35,464 nt of DNA from Gallionella sp. UBA4121. Its GTDB lineage: Bacteria > Pseudomonadota > Gammaproteobacteria > Burkholderiales > Gallionellaceae. The stretch is taken from assembly GCA_002381565.1 (NCBI GenBank), contig DFWZ01000002.1:17216-52679 (forward strand). The letters are read 5' to 3'. How positions within the stretch are numbered: the first letter of the stretch is position 1; every line of letters begins with the position of its first letter. The notes under the pieces are model-generated. The model ran no database searches. It saw nothing but the letters and a program-made list of their open reading frames with translations, and was not told the origin of the DNA. Below, piece after piece: positions 7,197 through 16,352 of the stretch. The position numbers and the translations under genes were made by a program.

Positions 7197-8666
7197 TTAC
7201 AGAGCTTGTGGGCAGCGCGTGTGCCAGTCGGTTGCCAGTTGATATTGGTGCGCGATGTTCAGCATGCGCGCCTCGTCGAAATAATTGCCGATGATCTGCA
7301 GGCCGACCGGCATGGCAGGGCCGCCTGTGCCCGGGTTACCAAAACCGCAGGGGATGGACATGCCCGGCAGGCCTGCCAGGTTCACCGCGATGGTGTAGAT
7401 ATCTGACAGGTACATCTGCACCGGGTCGTCGCCCTTCTCACCCAAATTGAATGCGGTAGAGGGACTGGTCGGCCCCATGATGACGTCGCACTGTTTGAAT
7501 GCATCGGTAAAATCCTGCGCGATCAGGCGGCGTATCTTCTGTGCTTGCAGGTAATACGCGTCGTAATAGCCGTGCGAGAGCACGTAGGTGCCGATCATGA
7601 TGCGGCGTTTGACTTCCTCGCCGAAGCCTTGTGCACGGCTCTTCTCGTACATGTCTGCAAGATCTGTATATTCCGGTGCGCGATAACCGTAGCGCACGCC
7701 GTCGAAACGCGACAAGTTGCTGGAAGCTTCCGCAGGCGCCAGCACGTAATAGACCGGTACGGCCAGTTTTGAATTCGGCAGGCTGATGTCGACGATAGTC
7801 GCGCCCAGCTTCTTGTATTCGGCAATCGCGTCCTGAACGCGGTTCGCCACATCCTGCGACAACCCTTCCGCAAAAAACTCTTTCGGCAGGCCGATACGCA
7901 ACCCGGCGAGCGGTTTATTCAGGTCGCGGGTGTAGTCTTCCGGCTCGCGTTGCAATGAGGTCGAATCGCGCTCATCGAAGCCGGTCATTACGTTCAGCAT
8001 CAGCGCGCAATCTTCGGCGCTCTTCGCCATCGGGCCTGCCTGATCGAGACTTGATGCGAAGGCGATCATGCCGTAGCGAGACACCGTGCCGTAAGTAGGC
8101 TTGATGCCCGTGATGCCGCACAGCGCTGCCGGCTGGCGGATCGAACCGCCGGTGTCGGTTCCCGTTGCAGCAGCGCAAAGCCTTGCTGCGACCGCAGAGG
8201 CGGCGCCGCCGGAACTGCCGCCCGGTACCGCATTCTGATTCCACGGATTTCTGACCGGCCCGAAGTAGGAGGTTTCATTGGAAGATCCCATGGCGAATTC
8301 ATCCATGTTGGTCTTGCCCAGATTCACCGCGCCCGCCTTGTTGAACTGTTCGATGACATGCGCGTCATAAGGTGCGATGAAATCGGAGAGCATCCTGGAG
8401 CCGCAGGTGGTGCGCCAGCCCTTTGCGCAGAAAATGTCTTTCTGCGCGATCGGAATGCCCGTAAGTGGCTGGGCGCGGCCTGATGCCAGCAGTGCATCGG
8501 CAGCCAATGCCTGAGCCAGGCTGGTTTTTTCATCTACGGTGACATAAGCATTAAAAGCCGGATTATGCATGGCGATGCGGTCAAGATAGCTTTTAGTCAG
8601 CTCGACGCTGGAAACTGTTCTGGCGCGCAGTGCCGCGCCCAGTTGTGTGAGGCTGGAATTCAACAT
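7197..8666 (-). CDS. gatA: Asp-tRNA(Asn)/Glu-tRNA(Gln) amidotransferase subunit A
   Basis: Amidase-signature subunit of GatCAB. It hydrolyses glutamine and channels ammonia to GatB. The 489-aa product carries the Ser-cisSer-Lys triad: K76 in IAQKDIF, S151 in PGGSSGG and S175 in DTGGSIR. The start ATG at 8666 lies 6 nt after the gatC stop, with GAG overlapping that stop as a weak ribosome site. The order gatC-gatA-gatB, transcribed away from mreB, is common in Betaproteobacteria. Its presence suggests that at least one of glutaminyl- or asparaginyl-tRNA is made by the indirect route here. Confidence 0.97.
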   Translation of the reverse strand: MLNSSLTQLGAALRARTVSSVELTKSYLDRIAMHNPAFNAYVTVDEKTSLAQALAADALLASGRAQPLTGIPIAQKDIFCAKGWRTTCGSRMLSDFIAPYDAHVIEQFNKAGAVNLGKTNMDEFAMGSSNETSYFGPVRNPWNQNAVPGGSSGGAASAVAARLCAAATGTDTGGSIRQPAALCGITGIKPTYGTVSRYGMIAFASSLDQAGPMAKSAEDCALMLNVMTGFDERDSTSLQREPEDYTRDLNKPLAGLRIGLPKEFFAEGLSQDVANRVQDAIAEYKKLGATIVDISLPNSKLAVPVYYVLAPAEASSNLSRFDGVRYGYRAPEYTDLADMYEKSRAQGFGEEVKRRIMIGTYVLSHGYYDAYYLQAQKIRRLIAQDFTDAFKQCDVIMGPTSPSTAFNLGEKGDDPVQMYLSDIYTIAVNLAGLPGMSIPCGFGNPGTGGPAMPVGLQIIGNYFDEARMLNIAHQYQLATDWHTRCPQAL

Positions 8667-8672
8667 GATTTT

Positions 8673-8960
8673 TTACTCGATGACTTGCGGGACAAGATAC
8701 AGGCCTGCTTCGACTTGCGGCGCGATGGACTGGAACAGCTCGCGCTGATTGGTCTCGGTGACTCTGTCCTCACGCAGGCGTTGCGACAGATCCTGAGCGT
8801 GCGACATCGGCGCGATGCCGGTGGTATCCACGGCCTGCATCTCTTTGATGAGTTCAAAAATACCGGACAATTGTGCCCTGGCGGCTTCGATTTCGGTGTC
8901 GTTCATGGCCAGTCGCGCTAAGCGCGCAACTTTCTGAACGTCGGCAGTGCTTAATGACAT
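8673..8960 (-). CDS. gatC: Asp-tRNA(Asn)/Glu-tRNA(Gln) amidotransferase subunit C
   Basis: Small subunit that wraps around GatA and GatB and stabilises the amidotransferase complex. It is 95 aa, the usual GatC length, and begins MSLSTADVQKVARLARLAM, the characteristic N-terminal helix. An ATG at 8999 would add 13 unrelated residues reaching into the promoter region shared with mreB and is not used. No strong SD precedes the start. It is the first gene of gatCAB, divergent from mreB, so the 83-bp gap 8961-9043 must hold both promoters. The gap is AT-rich, but I could not choose among several possible -10 boxes. Confidence 0.93.
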   Translation of the reverse strand: MSLSTADVQKVARLARLAMNDTEIEAARAQLSGIFELIKEMQAVDTTGIAPMSHAQDLSQRLREDRVTETNQRELFQSIAPQVEAGLYLVPQVIE

Positions 8961-9043
8961 AGTAAAAGCTTTATAATAACGAGGCTGATAGAGTATCATA
9001 ACAAGTTTAGCAATACACCTCTTTGGACTTCTCGGGAATCGAC

Positions 9044-10087
9044 ATGTTTGGACTTTTTAACGGCTATTTTTCTAATGACTTGGCGATCGACCTGGGTACG
9101 GCGAATACGCTGATCTGGGTGCGCGGACAAGGCATCGTGCTGAACGAACCTTCGGTTGTGGCTATTCGACAGGAAGGCGGCCCGAACGGCAAGAAGATCA
9201 TTCAGCAAGTAGGCTTGGGCGCCAAGCAGATGCTGGGGCGCACGCCGGGCAATATCACGGCGATTCGCCCGATGAAGGACGGCGTGATTGCCGACTTTAC
9301 CGTGACCGAGCAAATGCTCAAGCAATTCATACGCAAGGTTTACAAGGCCAGCATCTTCAGCCCCAGCCCGCGCATCGTGATTTGCGTGCCCTGTGGTTCC
9401 ACTCAGGTCGAGCGCCGTGCAATCCGCGAATCCGCAGTCGGTGCGGGTGCGCGTCGCGTTGAACTGATCGAAGAGCCGATGGCCGCAGCGATCGGTGCAG
9501 GTTTGCCGGTGGAAGAGGCGACGGGTTCGATGGTGGTGGATATCGGCGGCGGCACCACCGAAGTCGGCGTGATTTCGCTGGGCGGCACGGTGTATTCGGG
9601 TTCGGTACGCGTCGGCGGCGACAAGTTCGACGAGGCGATCATCAACTACATCCGCCGCAACTACGGCATGCTGATCGGCGAGACCACGGCCGAAGAAATC
9701 AAGAAGACCATCGGTTCAGCCTTCCCGGGCTCCGAAGTGCGCGAGATGGAAGTGAAAGGGCGCAATCTGGCGGAAGGCGTGCCGCGCAGCTTTACCATTT
9801 CCAGCAACGAAATTCTCGAAGCGCTGACCGATCCGCTCAACAACATCGTCAGTGCGGTGAAAATCGCGCTCGAACAAACGCCGCCTGAACTTGGCGCGGA
9901 TATTGCAAACAAGGGCATGGTGCTGACCGGCGGCGGTGCGCTGCTGCGCGACATCGACCGTCTGCTGATGGAAGAAACCGGTTTGCCAGTGCTGATCGCC
10001 GATGATCCTTTGACTTGCGTGGTGCGAGGTTCAGGTCGTGCGCTTGAAAGCATGGACAAGTCAACCGGCATTTTTACTACGGAGTAA
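9044..10087 (+). CDS. mreB: Rod shape-determining protein MreB (bacterial actin)
   Basis: Actin-like ATPase that forms membrane-associated filaments and steers the elongasome (MreC, MreD, PBP2, RodA). The 347-aa product shows the first phosphate loop in LAIDLGTANTLIW, the second in VDIGGGTTEVGVISLGG and the adenosine motif in VLTGGGALLRDID. The start MFGLFNGYF is the usual proteobacterial MreB start, with a membrane-binding N-terminal segment. A TTG seven codons upstream is unnecessary. It is the first gene of mreB-mreC-mreD-mrdA-rodA. Confidence 0.97.
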   Translation: MFGLFNGYFSNDLAIDLGTANTLIWVRGQGIVLNEPSVVAIRQEGGPNGKKIIQQVGLGAKQMLGRTPGNITAIRPMKDGVIADFTVTEQMLKQFIRKVYKASIFSPSPRIVICVPCGSTQVERRAIRESAVGAGARRVELIEEPMAAAIGAGLPVEEATGSMVVDIGGGTTEVGVISLGGTVYSGSVRVGGDKFDEAIINYIRRNYGMLIGETTAEEIKKTIGSAFPGSEVREMEVKGRNLAEGVPRSFTISSNEILEALTDPLNNIVSAVKIALEQTPPELGADIANKGMVLTGGGALLRDIDRLLMEETGLPVLIADDPLTCVVRGSGRALESMDKSTGIFTTE

Positions 10088-10199
10088 GGATTGCTGGGGG
10101 AGTGGTAAGTGGCGAGTTGTGAGTGGGAAAACTGCTCTTTGCCACTTACCGTTCTCTGCTCACCACTTCCTACTTTCTACTCCCCACTTACCAGCCAAG
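10088..10199. repeat. AAGTGG-rich inverted repeat spacer between mreB and mreC
   Basis: The spacer has GGTAAGTGG near its left end, with inverted CCACTTACC near 10141 and again near 10184. A long weak hairpin is possible in the mreBC mRNA. It contains AAGTGGCGAGTT, also found in the riboswitch insert (5363-5374). No coding potential is apparent, although the mreC frame is open through it. Confidence 0.5.
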
Positions 10200-11105
10200 A
10201 TGGACAGCACGCAAACTTTTCAGGTTTTTAACCGGGGGCCCAGTTCCGCTGCACGTCTCGTGTTTTTTGCGGTGCTGTCGTTGCTGCTGATGTTTGTGGA
10301 TGCGCGTTTCCGTTATCTTGAATCGACTCGCAGTGCGCTTTCGGTGCTGGTTTCGCCGATGCAGCGTCTGGCGACGCTGCCGAATCTGCTGTGGCAACAA
10401 ACCTCGGAGTACCTTGTTCAGCAGAGCACTTTGCTGGAACAAAACAAGGCGTTGCATCGGCAGCATGAAACAGACACCGCGCAATTGCTGCAATGGAAAT
10501 CGGTGCTGCAAGAAAATCAGCAATTGCGCAACATGCTGGCGCTCCAGCAGCGTGGTCAGTTTACGGTGCAATTCGCTGAAATTGCCTATGCCGAGCGGGA
10601 CATTTTCAGGCGCAAAGTGCTCATCAACAAAGGCAGCACCGCCAATATTCAGGCAGGTCAGGTGGTGATGGATGACAAGGGGATTGTGGGGCAAATCACA
10701 CGTGTTTATCCCTGGCTGTCCGAAGTTACCTTGATTACCGAAAAAGATCATGCCGTGCCGGTACAAGTGCAGCGCAGCGGGTTGCGCAGTGTCGCATTCG
10801 GTGCGGGTGATACCAGTCAGTTGTCGCTGCGCTATATGCCGGTCAGCGCTGATATCCTGAAGGGCGATGTGTTGGTGACATCCGGTATAGACGGGCTTTA
10901 TCCACCGGGTATTCCAGTTGCAAGAGTGGAAAAGATAGAGAGGGATGCGGCTTATCCATTCGCCCGAATTGTCTGCCTGCCTGTGGGCGGCGTGGATAAG
11001 CATCGCTTTTTGATGGTTCTGTCAGCCATGCCTGCGCTCCCTGAACGCCCTGAAGAAGCACCTGTGCCCGGCAAGCTAAAAACCAGGAAGGCAGGAGGCC
11101 ACTGA
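10200..11105 (+). CDS. mreC: Rod shape-determining protein MreC
   Basis: Bitopic inner-membrane protein of the elongasome. Its periplasmic part binds and activates PBP2. The 301-aa product has one N-terminal membrane segment (about residues 18-34), a periplasmic coiled coil (about 66-118) and the MreC beta-domain (DKGIVGQITRVYPWLSEVTLITE onward). The start ATG at 10200 (MDSTQTFQVFNRG) was chosen because the upstream open frame reads through a repeat spacer. No clear SD precedes it, so coupling to mreB or an atypical initiation site is possible. Its TGA overlaps the mreD start by one base. Confidence 0.93.
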   Translation: MDSTQTFQVFNRGPSSAARLVFFAVLSLLLMFVDARFRYLESTRSALSVLVSPMQRLATLPNLLWQQTSEYLVQQSTLLEQNKALHRQHETDTAQLLQWKSVLQENQQLRNMLALQQRGQFTVQFAEIAYAERDIFRRKVLINKGSTANIQAGQVVMDDKGIVGQITRVYPWLSEVTLITEKDHAVPVQVQRSGLRSVAFGAGDTSQLSLRYMPVSADILKGDVLVTSGIDGLYPPGIPVARVEKIERDAAYPFARIVCLPVGGVDKHRFLMVLSAMPALPERPEEAPVPGKLKTRKAGGH

Positions 11106-11617
11106 TGTCTAATCAGGATCAGAAACCGTCGGAAATCCTGCGTCCCGTCAGTAAGCTATTCATCGCGGTCAGCGTACTCGGTGCGTTGTTTCTCAACGGT
11201 TTGCCATGGGAAGGGATCTGGCTGACGTTGCGTCCCGATTTTGTGGCGGTCGTGATGCTTTACTGGTGTACGCACAAACCGCAGCGGCTGGGTATTGGCC
11301 TGGCCTGGGCGATAGGCATTCTGTCCGATGTGAATGACGCCAGTTTGTTCGGCCAGCACGCGCTGTCCTATACCGTGCTGGCGTTTGGCGGCGTTGTGTT
11401 GAGCCGTCGCATACGGATGTTTGATCTGCGCGAGCAAACCACCCAGGTTTTTCTTATCCTGCTGCTGACTTACGCGGTGTATGCGATTGTGCACTGGCAG
11501 GTGAACGGTCAGGTGGCGTGGAGCTACTTCCTGGGCTGTCTGACTTCGACCCTGCTGTGGATCCCGACCAGCTCCCTGTTCCAGTCAATGCGTCAGATGC
11601 GCGTGGATCGTGAATGA
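11105..11617 (+). CDS. mreD: Rod shape-determining protein MreD
   Basis: Small polytopic inner-membrane elongasome protein of 170 aa with about five hydrophobic segments. The PRPDFVAVVMLYW-like segment here reads LRPDFVAVVMLYW, followed by GIGLAWAIGILSDV, both typical of MreD. The start overlaps the mreC stop (TGATG), and its own stop overlaps the mrdA start (ATGA), indicating translational coupling along the operon. Confidence 0.93.
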   Translation: MSNQDQKPSEILRPVSKLFIAVSVLGALFLNGLPWEGIWLTLRPDFVAVVMLYWCTHKPQRLGIGLAWAIGILSDVNDASLFGQHALSYTVLAFGGVVLSRRIRMFDLREQTTQVFLILLLTYAVYAIVHWQVNGQVAWSYFLGCLTSTLLWIPTSSLFQSMRQMRVDRE

Positions 11618-13527
11618 ATAATCGGGTTGAGCTAAAAAATCATCAGCAGGAGATTTTCAATTTTCGCTTGCGGCTGTTTATTAGCATCGGTTTTGTCTTG
11701 CTGCTGCTGGGGATACTGCTGGCACGTTTCGTCTATTTACAGGCGGTGCGCCATGAATATTACCAGACGCTGGCAGAAAAAAATCGCATTTCAATCATGC
11801 CCATGGTACCCAGCCGCGGCCTGATACTGGATCGCAACGGTGTGGTGCTGGCGCACAATTTTTCCGGCTACACGCTGGAAATCACGCCGAGCAAGGTCGC
11901 GAATCTGACGGCCACCATCGATGACTTGTCCAAACTGGTAGATATAGAGCCCAGAGATCGCAAGCGCTTCAAGAAGCTTCAGGCGGAGAGCCACGATTTT
12001 GAAACGTTGATGATACGCAGTCGCCTCTCCGACGAGGAGGTGGCACGTTTTGCCGCACAGCAGTATCGCTTTCCGGGTGTCGAAATCAAGGCGCGCCTGT
12101 TCCGTGACTATCCTTATTCCGATAAAACGGCGCATCTTCTGGGCTACATCGGGCGTATCAACCAGGCGGATGAAGACAGGCTCGAAGAAAACGATGCGGA
12201 TGCGAATTACCGGGGAACCGATTACATAGGCAAGACGGGTCTTGAGCAATATTACGAAAATGAATTGCACGGAACGACAGGCATCGAGCAGGTCGAAGTG
12301 GATTCGGCGGGCCGCGCCGTGCGCATCTTGTCGCGCACGCCACCGGTATCCGGAAATACACTGATTCTGAGCATCGATGCCAAATTGCAGGAAATTGCCG
12401 AGCAGGCATTTGGCGATTATCGCGGCGCACTGGTGGCAATCGATCCCGCCAACGGCGAAGTGCTGGCCTTTGTCAGCCGGCCGGGCTATGACCCCAGCCT
12501 GTTCGTCGACGGGATTGATGCGGACAGCTGGAAAGAATTGAATGACTCACCCGATCATCCGCTCAACAATCGTGTGCTGCGCGGACAATACCCGTCGGGT
12601 TCCACGATCAAACCCTTCATGGCATTGGCTGGCCTTTATTACAACGTACGCTCGCCTGCTCAAACCATCAGCGATCCCGGGTTTTTCACCTTGCCGGGCA
12701 GTAGTCATCATTACCGGGACTGGAAGAAGGGCGGGCATGGAACGGTGGATATGTTCAAGTCCATCGTGGTGTCCTGCGATACCTACTATTACGGCCTCGC
12801 GGTTGAGTTGGGAATCGACCGTATTTTCGGCTTTCTGTCGCGCTTCGGTTTTGGCAAGAAGACCGGTATCGACCTCGAGGGTGAAACATCTGGCCTGTTG
12901 CCTTCCCAGGAGTGGAAGCAGAAGCGCTTCAAACAGAAATGGTATGCCGGCGACACCGTGTCAGTCGGCATTGGTCAGGGTTACAGTCTGGTAACGCCCT
13001 TGCAACTGGCTGCCGCGACAGCGACACTGGCGAATGGCGGCATCGGCTACAGGCCGCACCTGGTCAGGGCGGTGAAGAATTCCAGCACCAACGAGACACG
13101 CAAGCTTGCAAACGATCCGGCGTTCGATATAAAGCTGGACCCGGCGCATCTTGATCTGATCAAGCGGGCCATGCAGGCGGTGACCCAGCCCGGCGGCACA
13201 GCAGTGGCAGCGTCAGCGGGCGCGTCCTACACCATTGCAGGCAAGACCGGCACGGCGCAGGTGGTCGGCATGAAGCAGGGCGAGAAATACGATGCCAGCA
13301 AGATCGATGAACGACATCGCGATCATGCCTGGTTCATCGCCTTTGCCCCGGTCGACAAACCCAGAATCGCGGTGGTCGTGCTGGCGGAAAACGGCGGACA
13401 CGGCGGCGGCACGGCGGCCCCTATCGCCCGCCGTGTAATGGACTATTACCTGCTTGGCAAGGTGCCTGATGTGCCTAAAGTGGTTGCCCCGGCAGCATCG
13501 GGTATTCCTGACGTAGAGGTGGACTGA
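11614..13527 (+). CDS. mrdA: Penicillin-binding protein 2 (elongation transpeptidase)
   Basis: Class B penicillin-binding protein that cross-links peptidoglycan during rod elongation together with RodA. The 637-aa product has one N-terminal membrane segment (about 22-42), a pedestal domain beginning PSRGLILDRNG and a transpeptidase domain. The active-site motifs are S330-T-I-K333, S387-C-D389 and K544-T-G546. The nucleophile position equals that of E. coli PBP2 as remembered. The ATG overlaps the mreD stop by four bases. rodA begins one base after the stop. Confidence 0.96.
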   Translation: MNNRVELKNHQQEIFNFRLRLFISIGFVLLLLGILLARFVYLQAVRHEYYQTLAEKNRISIMPMVPSRGLILDRNGVVLAHNFSGYTLEITPSKVANLTATIDDLSKLVDIEPRDRKRFKKLQAESHDFETLMIRSRLSDEEVARFAAQQYRFPGVEIKARLFRDYPYSDKTAHLLGYIGRINQADEDRLEENDADANYRGTDYIGKTGLEQYYENELHGTTGIEQVEVDSAGRAVRILSRTPPVSGNTLILSIDAKLQEIAEQAFGDYRGALVAIDPANGEVLAFVSRPGYDPSLFVDGIDADSWKELNDSPDHPLNNRVLRGQYPSGSTIKPFMALAGLYYNVRSPAQTISDPGFFTLPGSSHHYRDWKKGGHGTVDMFKSIVVSCDTYYYGLAVELGIDRIFGFLSRFGFGKKTGIDLEGETSGLLPSQEWKQKRFKQKWYAGDTVSVGIGQGYSLVTPLQLAAATATLANGGIGYRPHLVRAVKNSSTNETRKLANDPAFDIKLDPAHLDLIKRAMQAVTQPGGTAVAASAGASYTIAGKTGTAQVVGMKQGEKYDASKIDERHRDHAWFIAFAPVDKPRIAVVVLAENGGHGGGTAAPIARRVMDYYLLGKVPDVPKVVAPAASGIPDVEVD

Positions 13528-13528
13528 C

Positions 13529-14626
13529 ATGACAAAACGACAATTTTGGCAACGTATTATTGCCCATCTTGATTTGCCGCTGCTGGCAGGGATGGGCTTG
13601 CTGATGGCAGCCAGCCTGCTGACGTTGTACAGCGCGAGCGACCATAATCTTGAGCGCGTGATGTCGCAGGGCATGAATATTCTGGTGGCGCTTTGTTGTC
13701 TGTGGATCGTGGCCAATCTGCCGCTGCATTATTTGATGCGCACCGCCGTGCCGATTTATGTGGTCGGCATGTTGCTGCTCATCGGGGTGGCGCTGTTTGG
13801 TGAAATAAGCCATGGCGCGCGGCGCTGGCTGAACATTGGCGTTGCGACCATACAGCCGTCCGAACTGATGAAAATCGGCGTGCCGTTGATGATGGCCTGG
13901 TATTTCGAGAAGCACGAGGCCAGCCTGACACTCAAGAATTACATCGTGGCCGCATTGTTATTGCTGATGCCGGTGGCACTGATCGCAAGGCAGCCCGATC
14001 TGGGAACCGCGCTGCTGATTTCTGCCAGCGGATTTTATGTGCTGTTCCTGGCGGGTTTGAGCTGGCGCGTGATGGGCGGTCTGTTCGTTGCTGCCATTGC
14101 CAGTGCGCCGGTGATGTGGAAAATGATGCACGACTATCAACGCCACCGTATCGAGATGTTGTTCGACCCGTCGCAGGACGCGCTTGGCAAGGGCTATCAC
14201 ACTATTCAGGGCATGATCGCGGTCGGTTCCGGCGGGATTCTGGGCAAGGGTTATCTGAATGGCACGCAGACTCATCTTGATTTTCTGCCGGAGCGCACCA
14301 CCGACTTCATCTTTGCGGTGTATTCAGAAGAATTCGGCATGATCGGAAATTTGATATTATTAGCAATGTATTTTTTTGTGATCGCACGCGGATTTGTCAT
14401 CACGGCCAATGCGTCGACATACTTTACGCGGCTGATGGCAGGTTCGATCACGCTGACGTTTGCCACCTATGCGTTTGTGAACATGGGCATGGTCAGCGGT
14501 ATCTTGCCGATTGTTGGCGTGCCGCTGCCGCTGGTCAGTTACGGCGGCACATCCATGCTGACCCTGTTGCTGGGTTTTGGTATGCTGATGAGTATTCAGA
14601 CACACAAGAAACTGGTAAAAAGCTAA
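13529..14626 (+). CDS. rodA: Peptidoglycan glycosyltransferase RodA (SEDS family)
   Basis: Polytopic SEDS-family glycan polymerase that partners PBP2 in lateral wall synthesis. The 365-aa product has about ten membrane segments. Family motifs include GARRWLNIGVATIQPSE, RQPDLGTALL, the LPERTTDFIFAVYSEEFG loop and the C-terminal PLPLVSYGGTSML. It starts one base after mrdA. It is the last clearly coupled gene of the mre operon; a repeat-bearing spacer of about 200 bp separates it from rlpA. Confidence 0.96.
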   Translation: MTKRQFWQRIIAHLDLPLLAGMGLLMAASLLTLYSASDHNLERVMSQGMNILVALCCLWIVANLPLHYLMRTAVPIYVVGMLLLIGVALFGEISHGARRWLNIGVATIQPSELMKIGVPLMMAWYFEKHEASLTLKNYIVAALLLLMPVALIARQPDLGTALLISASGFYVLFLAGLSWRVMGGLFVAAIASAPVMWKMMHDYQRHRIEMLFDPSQDALGKGYHTIQGMIAVGSGGILGKGYLNGTQTHLDFLPERTTDFIFAVYSEEFGMIGNLILLAMYFFVIARGFVITANASTYFTRLMAGSITLTFATYAFVNMGMVSGILPIVGVPLPLVSYGGTSMLTLLLGFGMLMSIQTHKKLVKS

Positions 14627-14634
14627 ACAATCTA

Positions 14635-14773
14635 TTCTCACGCGGCAGGCGGAGGGCGCAGAGAAAAACTAACAACAACAAACAAACCCCAATGCTAAAT
14701 TAAAACCATTCGTTCCATTGAAGATAATTTAGATTTGATATGGTTTTGAACTTCTCCGCGCCTTCGCGTGAGA
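14635..14773. mobile_element. MITE-like repeat with terminal inverted repeats (rodA-rlpA spacer)
   Basis: The left end begins TTCTCACGCGGCAGGCGGAG and the right end reads CTCCGCGCCTTCGCGTGAGA, so about 20 bp at each end are imperfectly inverted (the outer TCTCACGCG is exact). The 139-bp unit has an AT-rich interior without an ORF. The ends resemble widespread proteobacterial repeats of the CTCTGCG...CGTGAGA type. No target-site duplication could be assigned with confidence. Confidence 0.45.
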
Positions 14774-14831
14774 GGGTCTTCTGAGAAATCGCAAAAAATT
14801 AACCGATACGAGACTAAATTCAGGAGTAAGT

Positions 14832-15782
14832 ATGAATAAAAATATCATAGTTATGGCACTGGCCGCGCTGGTGCTCACCGCCTGCGGCACCACGCCACCA
14901 CGCCCGGAACAGCGGCCTGTCATTCTCGCACCGGTTATAGATCATTCGTCCGGCCATGTTGACCAGCCTGCCCAGAAGCCGGTTCCGGGAGGCGGCGGCT
15001 ATCTTGTCGGTGATGGCCCGGACGACAATCCGCCTGCCAATCTCGATGGGACGCCTGATGCCGTGCCTGTCATTGAACCGCTGCATCGTTATGCCAACCG
15101 CCCCTACAGCGCACTGGACAAAACCTATACCCCGATGAAGTTGCCGGGCAACTTCAAGCAACGCGGCATCGCCTCATGGTATGGCAAAAAATTTAACGGC
15201 CAGCGCACCTCCAGCGGTGAGAAATACAATATGTATGCGATGACGGCAGCCCATCCCACGCTGCCGATACCCAGCTATGCGCGCGTAACCAATGTCGCCA
15301 CGGGAAAATCGGTGGTGGTGCGCATTAATGACAGGGGCCCCTTTCTGCATAGCCGTGTCATCGACCTTTCCTACACCGCAGCGCATAAACTCGGCATGAT
15401 TGGCAGCGGCAGTTCTGAGGTGGAAATCGAAAGCGTCACCGCAGACGGAAATGTCAAACCGATCGCCAGAACTGAAGCAGTGCAAAGTATCCCGCTTGAA
15501 CCCGCCGCACAGCCCGTGACCAGCGCCCCGATCACGGCAGATGCGTCTGGCAGCAATATCTTTTTGCAACTGGGCGCGTTTAATTCGACGGGTGCGGCAG
15601 AAAAATTCCTGTCCGAGATGCGCGCCAAACTGGGAGACGCCGGCAAGCGACTCGTGTTGTTCAGTCAAAACAACAAGACCCGCGTGCATATCGGCCCCTA
15701 TGCCAGTCTGGCGGATGCACGAAGCAGCAGGGACGGGTTGAAAGACAAGCTGGGATTTATGCCGATGGTGAATATGCACTAG
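14832..15782 (+). CDS. rlpA: RlpA family septal lytic transglycosylase lipoprotein
   Basis: Outer-membrane lipoprotein of the RlpA family. Family members cleave glycan strands stripped of stem peptides at the septum. The 316-aa product has a lipobox L15-T-A-C18, a Pro-rich linker, a double-psi beta-barrel (about 111-198) with GIASWYGKKFNG and the conserved INDRGPF (N166-D167-R168), and a C-terminal SPOR domain (about 240-316) that targets denuded septal peptidoglycan. An AGGAG-type ribosome site precedes the ATG. In many Proteobacteria rlpA follows rodA as it does here. The usual neighbour dacA does not follow; the next gene is convergent. Confidence 0.95.
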   Translation: MNKNIIVMALAALVLTACGTTPPRPEQRPVILAPVIDHSSGHVDQPAQKPVPGGGGYLVGDGPDDNPPANLDGTPDAVPVIEPLHRYANRPYSALDKTYTPMKLPGNFKQRGIASWYGKKFNGQRTSSGEKYNMYAMTAAHPTLPIPSYARVTNVATGKSVVVRINDRGPFLHSRVIDLSYTAAHKLGMIGSGSSEVEIESVTADGNVKPIARTEAVQSIPLEPAAQPVTSAPITADASGSNIFLQLGAFNSTGAAEKFLSEMRAKLGDAGKRLVLFSQNNKTRVHIGPYASLADARSSRDGLKDKLGFMPMVNMH

Positions 15783-15818
15783 CCGTGCTTGCCGGACTAT
15801 CTGGCAGGATTGGCAAAT

Positions 15819-16352
15819 TCAGACGAACTGGAAGGAAAGGGTGGCGATCAGTGCGCCGAGTCCAATTCCGGCCAGCACATCGCTCGGGTAGTGCAGACCG
15901 AGTATCGGACGGGACAGGGCGACCAGTAGCGTAAACGGCAACACCAGCCAGATTAGCTGCGGAAAATAAAAAATGGCGATGAGGCTGAATGACACGGCAT
16001 GCATGGTGTGGCCGGACGGGAAGCTGAACTGGTCGAGCGTCCGGCCCGTGCAGACGATGGACGGGTAAACGTTGAAAGGACGCGGACGCAGCGTGCTGGC
16101 TTTGATGAACTTGTAGATCGCGGTGCCGGCCAAAGCGGCTGCCAGCATATGCAGCACGGCGGGCAAGGCTTGTTCCTGATAGCACAGCAGGAGTACGGCC
16201 ATCAACGTGTACCAGAGCAGCCCATCTCCCAGCCGGCTGACCAGACGGAAAAAATTGCGTACAAAAAGGTATCGGCTCTGCCGGTTGCACAGCAGGCAGA
16301 GCGCCACGTCGAAATCGTTAATCCGTTGCAGCGGCGAATTCAGGTTGGACAT
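15819..16352 (-). CDS. PAP2 family phosphatase (membrane)
   Basis: Type 2 phosphatidic acid phosphatase family, acting on phosphatidate, undecaprenyl-PP or similar lipid phosphates. The 177-aa protein with about five membrane segments has all three family motifs: K84-x6-RP (K84...R91-P92), P112-S-G-H115 and S147-R-x5-H154-x3-D158. The motif histidines and aspartate form the catalytic set. Its start overlaps the end of the upstream GT4 gene by 35 bp and is preceded by GGGAG, so the two are co-translated. Next to dgkA and the GT4 gene, the likely substrate is phosphatidate, giving diacylglycerol for glycolipid synthesis; this is inference. Undecaprenyl-diphosphate recycling is the main alternative. 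Confidence 0.88.
   Translation of the reverse strand: MSNLNSPLQRINDFDVALCLLCNRQSRYLFVRNFFRLVSRLGDGLLWYTLMAVLLLCYQEQALPAVLHMLAAALAGTAIYKFIKASTLRPRPFNVYPSIVCTGRTLDQFSFPSGHTMHAVSFSLIAIFYFPQLIWLVLPFTLLVALSRPILGLHYPSDVLAGIGLGALIATLSFQFV

Noticed and set aside
10188..11003. 271-codon minus-strand ORF opposite mreC
   Set aside because: Composition rich in His/Gln/Arg with no domain; it is the antisense shadow of a clear MreC coding region.
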